Shown: in pieces, positions 57,666-64,000 of the stretch
Layout: every line of letters begins with the position of its first letter
Numbering within the stretch: position 1 is the first letter of the stretch
Source of the DNA: Ciona savignyi
Taxonomy: Eukaryota > Chordata > Ascidiacea > Phlebobranchia > Cionidae
Direction: 5' to 3'
DNA length: 64,000 nucleotides
Assembly: GCA_000149265.1 (NCBI GenBank)
Contig: CH002713.1
Coordinates: 112,948-176,947 of the forward strand
Notes under the pieces: generated by a model
Told to the model about the DNA's origin: nothing
The model's input: the letters and a program-made list of their open reading frames with translations, nothing else
The model's database searches: none
Program-made: the position numbers and the translations under genes

Positions 57666-57986
57666 GATGTATTCCTGTTGTAGCCTACACCTATTCCTAC
57701 TTCGAAATAAGTCATAGAAAGCATATGCTTATTGGCATTATGCACATCTAATATATATAGTCCGGCTTCTAATTATTTAACGCTTTTAGAATTATATTTT
57801 ACTTTTTTTAACATTTTACTATAGCAACAAACCAAGCTTTACTCAGGCTGGTCCTATTTGACGTTTCGAAATTATTATGATAAATTTCTTTAATTATTTG
57901 TTTGCAATGTGTTGTAATATTACTTAGATTTAATGTCCCCTTCGGTTTATACCCTTTTAAATAAGTGATATAACCACTTTGTTGTA
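57666..57986. other. Intergenic DNA, no feature seen
   Basis: AT-rich, between the LTR element and the MITE. Confidence 0.55.
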
Positions 57987-58189
57987 TACGGTGGCCCATA
58001 ATGGCAATCCTGGTGGCCCATATCGGCGAAATAGTTTTGTCGATTTGCAAAAGAGTTTTGCCGATTGGCTGTCAATAAAGATTTACGGATCGGCAAAATA
58101 GTTTTTCCGATTTGAAAATATGTTTGTCGATTATAAAATAGTTTTGTAGAATATTATAGAGTTCAGGATTGTCCTTGTGGGCCACCGTA
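57987..58189. mobile_element. MITE with TACGGTGGCCC ends, 203 bp
   Basis: TACGGTGGCCCATAATGGCA (onward ATCCTG) at the left is matched by the reverse complement CAGGATTGTCCTTGTGGGCC (onward ACCGTA) at the right. Between them are degenerate repeats of the type CGGCAAAATAGTTTTTCCGA. No ORF. Confidence 0.8.
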
Positions 58190-58854
58190 GTTTTTCTATC
58201 CCGTTTAAAGTTGTTTTATTTGCAACTCAACTATACCAACACGAATATACTAAAACTAAACTAAATTCTTATACTGCCCGAATGCGTACACATACTACCC
58301 GAATGCGTTTTCTTGCAGAAAATAAGAGTTGTAATAGACAGTTGGTACTATCTAGTAGGTTTAAAAATTACATTGTATTTGATAAATTGTTAATTAAAAT
58401 TACTAATACAAAATGGATACGTGCTCTAAAAAGTTTCTCTTTTGTTGTAAATGGTTAAACGGAAGAATGAGTAACTTACAATATGCAGACTATTTATATG
58501 AAAAAACACAAACAGCCTACCAGTAAAAATATGTAAAAAATTAAGATGACATGTAACGTAATTATCGGGAATAACAAATACGACTGACTGCGAAAAAGCC
58601 AAAACTGAAGGAAAACAGAGAGAGAGCTTTCTTCAATTATAATATAAAACAATTACAACATAATTTTAATTAGGAATGTAAGAAAGATAAACAGATTTAT
58701 TATTACTGTTAAACATTACTTTCATATCAAATACTAGTTATGAAATTCGCTACAGAGATTACGTGCAATAATTTAAATATGTGTAATTGAAAAGGTAGAT
58801 CTTTATGCATTGAATAATATGTAGTTTAAATTATTCTGATTGTATTAGGATAAA
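58190..58854. other. Intergenic DNA, no gene seen
   Basis: AT-rich DNA downstream of the repeat-protein gene. A 16-bp near-duplication (ACTGCCCGAATGCGT / ACTACCCGAATGCGT) lies at about 58273-58308. Confidence 0.55.
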
Positions 58855-58860
58855 TTTATT
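58855..58860 (-). terminator. AATAAA overlapping the stop codon
   Basis: The minus-strand stop TAA runs straight into AATAAA (CACTAATAAATTT). If used for polyadenylation, the 3' UTR would be very short. Confidence 0.4.
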
Positions 58861-61800
58861 AGTGGTGAGATTTTTTCCCGGACTTTTTGCCAGACTTCTT
58901 TTTGGACTTTCCACTTTTGCCAGACTTTTCACTCTTGCCGGACTTTCCACTTTTGCTGGACTTACCACTTTTGCTTCCCTTTGAACCTTTACTGCTCTTT
59001 GAACCAGAACTTGGTGGATGTGGTTTTGGACTTTCGGGTTTTGGTGGTGGCGGTGGTGGCGGTGGTGGGGGCGGGTTTGGTTTTTCTGCAGGAGGGGGCG
59101 GGGGCTTGCCCTGGCCCTGTACTTGGGTCTGAGATTGAGATTGGGAACCACCACCACCAGTTTGAGTTTGAGATTGACTCTGAGATTGTGCACCGGAGCC
59201 AATTTGAGTTTGGGATTGCCCTTGGTGTTGTACATTAATCGTTACTTGAGTTTGCCCTTGATGTTGATGTTGTATACCACGTTTTGAAATAGAATTTAAC
59301 CCACTCCTTCGACTTATCTGTGTCTGTCCTTGTTGCTGAGATTGTGCCCCGTGTCCACCACCGATTTGGGTCTGGCCTTGTTGTTGAGACTGTACCCCGT
59401 GTCCACCACCGATTTGGGTCTGGCCTTGTTGTTGAGATTGTGCGCCGTGTCCACCGCCGATTTGGGTCTGTCCTTGTTGCTGAGATTGTGCCCCGTGTCC
59501 ACCACCAATTTGGCTCTGGCCTTGTTGTTGAGACTGTGCCCCGAGTCCACCACCGATTTGGGTCTGGCCTTGTTGTTGAGATTGTGCGCCGTGTCCACCG
59601 CCGATTTGGGTCTGGCCTTGTTGTTGAGATTGTGCTCCGTGTCCACCACCGATTTGGGTCTGGCCTTGTTGTTGAGACTGTGCGCCGTGTCCACCACCGA
59701 TTTGGGTCTGGCCTTGTTGTTGAGATTGTGCGCCGTGTCCACCGCCGATTTGGGTCTGGCCTTGTTGTTGAGATTGTGCTCCGTGTCCACCACCGATTTG
59801 GGTCTGGCCTTGTTGTTGAGACTGTGCGCCATGTCCACCACCGATTTGGGTCTGGCCTTGTTGTTGAGATTGTGCGCCGTGTCCACCACCGATTTGGGTC
59901 TGGCCTTGTTGTTGAGATTGTGCGCCGTGTCCACCGCCGATTTGAGTCTGGCCTTGTTGTTGAGATTGTGCGCCATGCCCACCCCCTACTTGAGTTTGTG
60001 ACTGACTTTGGCCTTGGTACCGTCGTTTGTGGATTTGGGTCTGACTCTGGTGTTGAGATTGTGCTCCGTGTCCACCACCGATTTGGGTCTGGCCTTGTTG
60101 TTGAGATTGTGCGCCGTGTCCACCACCGATTTGGGTCTGGCCTTGTTGTTGAGATTGTGCGCCGTGTCCACCACTGATTTGGGTCTGGCCTTGTTGCTGA
60201 GATTGTGCGCCGTGTCCACCACTGATTTGGGTTTGTGACTGACTTTGGCCTTGGTACCGTCGTTTGTGGATTTGGGTCTGACTCTGGTGTTGAGATTGTG
60301 CGCCATGTCCACCACCGATTTGGGTCTGGCCTTGTTGTTGAGATTGTGCGCCGTGTCCACCGCCGATTTGGGTCTGTCCTTGTTGCTGAGATTGTGCGCC
60401 GTGTCCACCGCCGATTTGGGTCTGGCCTTGTTGTTGAGACTGTGCGCCGTGTCCACCACCGATTTGGGTCTGGCCTTGTTGTTGAGACTGTGCGCCGTGT
60501 CCACCACCGATTTGGGTCTGGCCTTGTTGTTGAGATTGTGCTCCGTGTCCACCACCGATTTGGGTCTGACCTTGTTGTTGAGATTGTGCGCCGTGTCCAC
60601 CACCGATTTGGGTCTGGCCTTGTTGTTGAGATTGTGCGCCGTGTCCACCACCGATTTGGGTCTGGCCTTGTTGTTGAGATTGTGCGCCGCGTCCCCCACC
60701 GATTTGGTTCTGGCCTTGTTGTTGAGATTGTGCGCCATGCCCACCCCCTACTTGAGTTTGTGACTGACTTTGGCCTTGGTACCGTCGTTTGTGGATTTGG
60801 GTCTGACTCTGGTGTTGAGATTGTGCGCCGTGTCCACCACCGATTTGGGTCTGGCCTTGTTGTTGAGACTGTGCGCCGTGTCCACCACCGATTTGGGTCT
60901 GGCCTTGTTGTTGAGACTGTGCGCCGTGTCCACCACCGATTTGGGTCTGGCCTTGTTGTTGAGATTGTGCGCCATGCCCACCCCCTACTTGAGTTTGTGA
61001 CTGACTTTGGCCTTGGTACCGTCGTTTGTGGATTTGGGTCTGACTCTGGTGTTGAGATTGTGCGCCATGTCCACCACCGATTTGGGTCTGGCCTTGTTGT
61101 TGAGATTGTGCGCCATGTCCACCACCGATTTGGGTCTGGCCTTGTTGTTGAGATTGTGCGCCGTGTCCACCACCGTTTTGGGTCTGGCCTTGTTGTTGAG
61201 ATTGTGCGCCGTGTCCACCGCCGATTTGGGTCTGGCCTTGTTGTTGAGATTGTGCGCCGTGTCCACCGCCGATTTGGGTCTGGCCTTGTTGTTGAGATTG
61301 TGCGCCGTGTCCACCCCCTACTTGAGTTTGTGACTGACTTTGGCCTTGGTACCGTCGTTCGTGGATTTGGGTCTGACTCTGGTGTTGAGATTGTGCGCCG
61401 TGTCCACCACCGATTTGGGTCTGGCCTTGTTGTTGAGATTGTGCTCCGTGTCCACCGCCGATTTGGGTCTGGCCTTGTTGTTGAGATTGTGCGCCGTGTC
61501 CACCACCGATTTGGGTCTGGCCTTGTTGTTGAGATTGTGCGCCATGTCCACCCCCTACTTGAGTTTGTGACTGACTTTGGCCTTGGTACCGTCGTTTGTG
61601 GATTTGGGTCTGACTCTGGTGTTGAGAATGTGCGCCGTGTCCACCACCGATTTGGGTCTGGCCTTGTTGTTGAGACTGTGCGCCGTGTCCACCACCGATT
61701 TGGGTCTGGCCTTGTTGTTGAGACTGTGCGCCGTGTCCACCACCGATTTGGGTCTGGCCTTGTTGTTGAGATTGTGCGCCATGTCCACCACCGATTTGGG

Positions 61801-64000
61801 TCTGGCCTTGTTGTTGAGATTGTGCGCCATGTCCACCACCGATTTGGGTCTGGCCTTGTTGCTGAGATTGTGCGCCATGTCCACCACCGATCTGGGTCTG
61901 GCCTTGTTGTTGAGATTGTGCGCCATGCCCACCACCGATTTGGGTCTGGCCTTGTTGTTGAGATTGTGCGCCATGTCCACCACCGATTTGGGTCTGGCCT
62001 TGTTGCTGAGATTGTGCGCCGTGTCCACCACCGATTTGGGTCTGGCCTTGTTGTTGAGACTGTGCGCCGTGTCCACCACCGATTTGGGTCTGGCCTTGTT
62101 GTTGAGATTGTGCGCCGTGTCCACCACCGATTTGGGTCTGGCCTTGTTGTTGAGATTGTGCGCCATGTCCACCCCCTACTTGAGTTTGTGACTGACTTTG
62201 GCCTTGGTACCGTCGTTTGTGGAACTGGGTCTGACTCTGGTGTTGAGATTGTGCGCCGTGTCCACCACCGATTTGGGTCTGGCCTTGTTGTTGAGATTGT
62301 GCGCCATGTCCACCCCCTACTTGAGTTTGTGACTGACTTTGGCCTTGGTACCGTCGTTTGTGGATTTGGGTCTGACTCTGGTGTTGAGATTGTGCGCCAT
62401 GTCCACCACCGATTTGGGTCTGGCCTTGTTGCTGAGATTGTGCGCCATGTCCACCACCGATTTGGGTCTGGCCTTGTTGTTGAGATTGTGCGCCGTGTCC
62501 ACCACCGATTTGGGTCTGGCCTTGTTGTTGAGATTGTGCCCCGAGTCCACCACCGATTTGGGTCTGGCCTTGTTGTTGAGATTGTGCGCCGTGTCCACCG
62601 CCGATTTGGGTCTGGCCTTGTTGTTGAGATTGTGCTCCGTGTCCACCACCGATTTGGGTCTGGCCTTGTTGTTGAGACTGTGCGCCGTGTCCACCACCGA
62701 TTTGGGTCTGGCCTTGTTGTTGAGATTGTGCGCCGTGTCCACCGCCGATTTGGGTCTGGCCTTGTTGTTGAGATTGTGCTCCGTGTCCACCACCGATTTG
62801 GGTCTGGCCTTGTTGTTGAGACTGTGCGCCATGTCCACCACCGATTTGGGTCTGGCCTTGTTGTTGAGATTGTGCGCCGTGTCCACCACCGATTTGGGTC
62901 TGGCCTTGTTGTTGAGATTGTGCGCCGTGTCCACCGCCGATTTGAGTCTGGCCTTGTTGTTGAGATTGTGCGCCATGCCCACCCCCTACTTGAGTTTGTG
63001 ACTGACTTTGGCCTTGGTACCGTCGTTTGTGGATTTGGGTCTGACTCTGGTGTTGAGATTGTGCTCCGTGTCCACCACCGATTTGGGTCTGGCCTTGTTG
63101 TTGAGATTGTGCGCCGTGTCCACCACCGATTTGGGTCTGGCCTTGTTGTTGAGATTGTGCGCCGTGTCCACCACCGATTTGGGTCTGGCCTTGTTGTTGA
63201 GATTGTGCGCCGTGTCCACCACCGATTTGGGTCTGGCCTTGTTGTTGAGATTGTGCGCCGTGTCCACCACCGATTTGGGTCTGGCCTTGTTGTTGAGATT
63301 GTGCTCCGTGTCCACCACCGATTTGGGTCTGACCTTGTTGTTGAGATTGTGCGCCGTGTCCACCACCGATTTGGGTCTGGCCTTGTTGTTGAGATTGTGC
63401 GCCGTGTCCACCACCGATTTGGGTCTGGCCTTGTTGTTGAGATTGTGCGCCGCGTCCCCCACCGATTTGGTTCTGGCCTTGTTGTTGAGATTGTGCGCCA
63501 TGCCCACCCCCTACTTGAGTTTGTGACTGACTTTGGCCTTGGTACCGTCGTTTGTGGATTTGGGTCTGACTCTGGTGTTGAGATTGTGCGCCGTGTCCAC
63601 CACCGATTTGGGTCTGGCCTTGTTGTTGAGACTGTGCGCCGTGTCCACCACCGATTTGGGTCTGGCCTTGTTGTTGAGACTGTGCGCCGTGTCCACCACC
63701 GATTTGGGTCTGGCCTTGTTGTTGAGATTGTGCGCCATGCCCACCCCCTACTTGAGTTTGTGACTGACTTTGGCCTTGGGACCGTCGTTCGCGGATTTGG
63801 GTCTGACTCTGGTGTTGAGATTGTGCGCCATGTCCACCACCGATTTGGGTCTGGCCTTGTTGTTGAGATTGTGCGCCACGTCCACCACCGATTTGGGTCT
63901 GGCCTTGTTGTTGAGATTGTGCGCCGTGTCCACCACCAACTTGGGTCTGGCCTTGTTGTTGAGATTGTGCGCCGTGTCCACCACCCATTTGGGTCTGGCC
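58859..64000 (-). CDS. Q/G/S-rich tandem-repeat protein, C-terminal part
   Basis: Continuous open frame of more than 1,700 residues, still open at the right edge; the Met at 63988 is only a repeat variant (I to M), so the true start is outside. Most of it is the 16-residue unit GGGHGAQSQQQGQTQI, repeated over 80 times. It is broken at eleven places by a variant unit ending QHQSQTQI plus a 15-residue block HKRRYQGQSQSQTQV. After 59320 it turns into SQSQSQTQTGGGG and QVQGQGK, then a polyproline tract (12 prolines), SPKPHPPSSGSKSSKGSK, and a lysine/serine/glycine tail ending KKSGKKSHH. There is no globular domain. Repeat length divisible by three keeps all frames open, but only this frame has an ordered non-repeat C-terminus. 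Possible roles are an adhesive, matrix or cuticle-like protein, or a precursor cut at KRR sites; none is proven. Confidence 0.78.
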   Translation of the reverse strand, partial: GQTQMGGGHGAQSQQQGQTQVGGGHGAQSQQQGQTQIGGGRGAQSQQQGQTQIGGGHGAQSQHQSQTQIRERRSQGQSQSQTQVGGGHGAQSQQQGQTQIGGGHGAQSQQQGQTQIGGGHGAQSQQQGQTQIGGGHGAQSQHQSQTQIHKRRYQGQSQSQTQVGGGHGAQSQQQGQNQIGGGRGAQSQQQGQTQIGGGHGAQSQQQGQTQIGGGHGAQSQQQGQTQIGGGHGAQSQQQGQTQIGGGHGAQSQQQGQTQIGGGHGAQSQQQGQTQIGGGHGAQSQQQGQTQIGGGHGAQSQQQGQTQIGGGHGAQSQHQSQTQIHKRRYQGQSQSQTQVGGGHGAQSQQQGQTQIGGGHGAQSQQQGQTQIGGGHGAQSQQQGQTQIGGGHGAQSQQQGQTQIGGGHGAQSQQQGQTQIGGGHGAQSQQQGQTQIGGGHGAQSQQQGQTQIGGGHGAQSQQQGQTQIGGGHGAQSQQQGQTQIGGGLGAQSQQQGQTQIGGGHGAQSQQQGQTQIGGGHGAQSQQQGQTQIGGGHGAQSQHQSQTQIHKRRYQGQSQSQTQVGGGHGAQSQQQGQTQIGGGHGAQSQHQSQTQFHKRRYQGQSQSQTQVGGGHGAQSQQQGQTQIGGGHGAQSQQQGQTQIGGGHGAQSQQQGQTQIGGGHGAQSQQQGQTQIGGGHGAQSQQQGQTQIGGGHGAQSQQQGQTQIGGGHGAQSQQQGQTQIGGGHGAQSQQQGQTQIGGGHGAQSQQQGQTQIGGGHGAQSQQQGQTQIGGGHGAQSQQQGQTQIGGGHGAHSQHQSQTQIHKRRYQGQSQSQTQVGGGHGAQSQQQGQTQIGGGHGAQSQQQGQTQIGGGHGAQSQQQGQTQIGGGHGAQSQHQSQTQIHERRYQGQSQSQTQVGGGHGAQSQQQGQTQIGGGHGAQSQQQGQTQIGGGHGAQSQQQGQTQNGGGHGAQSQQQGQTQIGGGHGAQSQQQGQTQIGGGHGAQSQHQSQTQIHKRRYQGQSQSQTQVGGGHGAQSQQQGQTQIGGGHGAQSQQQGQTQIGGGHGAQSQQQGQTQIGGGHGAQSQHQSQTQIHKRRYQGQSQSQTQVGGGHGAQSQQQGQNQIGGGRGAQSQQQGQTQIGGGHGAQSQQQGQTQIGGGHGAQSQQQGQTQIGGGHGAQSQQQGQTQIGGGHGAQSQQQGQTQIGGGHGAQSQQQGQTQIGGGHGAQSQQQGQTQIGGGHGAQSQQQGQTQIGGGHGAQSQHQSQTQIHKRRYQGQSQSQTQISGGHGAQSQQQGQTQISGGHGAQSQQQGQTQIGGGHGAQSQQQGQTQIGGGHGAQSQHQSQTQIHKRRYQGQSQSQTQVGGGHGAQSQQQGQTQIGGGHGAQSQQQGQTQIGGGHGAQSQQQGQTQIGGGHGAQSQQQGQTQIGGGHGAQSQQQGQTQIGGGHGAQSQQQGQTQIGGGHGAQSQQQGQTQIGGGHGAQSQQQGQTQIGGGHGAQSQQQGQTQIGGGLGAQSQQQGQSQIGGGHGAQSQQQGQTQIGGGHGAQSQQQGQTQIGGGHGVQSQQQGQTQIGGGHGAQSQQQGQTQISRRSGLNSISKRGIQHQHQGQTQVTINVQHQGQSQTQIGSGAQSQSQSQTQTGGGGSQSQSQTQVQGQGKPPPPPAEKPNPPPPPPPPPPPKPESPKPHPPSSGSKSSKGSKGSKSGKSSKSGKSGKSEKSGKSGKSKKKSGKKSGKKSHH
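59320..64000. repeat. 48-bp tandem-repeat array with 45-bp insert blocks
   Basis: Unit of 48 bp on the plus strand reads around GTCCACCACCGATTTGGGTC then TGGCCTTGTTGTTGAGATTG and TGCGCC. A 45-bp block with TTGGTACCGTCGTTTGTGG occurs near 60016, 60254, 60778, 61017, 61350, 61586, 62207, 62348, 63017, 63540 and 63780. All spacings fit 45 + 48n, with n = 4, 10, 4, 6, 4, 12, 2, 13, 10 and 4. Larger segments are duplicated (see findings). Confidence 0.92.

Noticed and set aside
59320..63763. Long plus-strand and third-frame ORFs (VETVRRVHHRFGSGL and LLLRLCAVSTTDLGLA types) across the repeat array
   Set aside because: A 48/45-bp repeat keeps all frames open. Only the GGGHGAQSQQQGQTQI frame runs into an ordered unique C-terminus with one stop.
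59320..64000. Resemblance to a CRISPR array (regular short repeats)
   Set aside because: Units are contiguous coding repeats of 48 bp with no unique spacers, in an animal genome.

Overview
The window looks like a piece of a compact animal genome, most likely a tunicate such as Ciona. The reasons are the intron-rich genes with short AT-rich introns, tRNA-derived SINEs, a BEL/Pao retrotransposon, a possible two-gene operon and a very large complement-control-protein (CCP) gene. The species is an inference; no marker gene settles it. Every host gene recognised lies on the minus strand. All exon limits were read by eye from splice consensus and phase continuity.

Layout from low to high coordinates. 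1-2306 holds the 5' end of a GABA transaminase gene (ABAT), which continues off the left edge. 5297-43058 is one giant gene of about 62 exons and about 3,450 residues. From its N-terminus it encodes a signal peptide, a fibronectin III domain, a Ly6/uPAR (LU) domain, nine CCP modules, an EGF module, 38 more CCP modules and a von Willebrand factor A domain. Thirty-three of the CCPs form eleven tandem copies of a three-exon, three-CCP cassette with an invariant intron-phase pattern. One of its introns (23905-37343) holds a block of BEL/Pao retrotransposon sequence on the plus strand: LTR, internal region, LTR, second internal region, assembly gap, unrelated SINE-bearing DNA, third LTR. The ATATC direct repeats at the outer ends suggest one insertion event, an LTR recombination or a mis-assembly.

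48902-52389 carries COQ4 (coenzyme Q biosynthesis) directly downstream of NDUFB10 (respiratory complex I), both mitochondrial and about 210 bp apart, arranged like an operon. 54525-57661 is a young non-autonomous LTR retroelement on the minus strand with near-identical 477-bp LTRs; its only sizeable ORF has a retropepsin-like domain. 58859-64000 is the C-terminal part of a Q/G/S-rich protein built from 48-bp repeats and periodic KRR blocks, ending in a polyproline and lysine-rich tail; its start lies off the right edge.

The remaining stretches (2307-4274, 43059-48849, 52885-54520 and smaller ones) show no gene I can support. Three MITE-like elements and several SINE copies or fragments are scattered through the introns and intergenic DNA.
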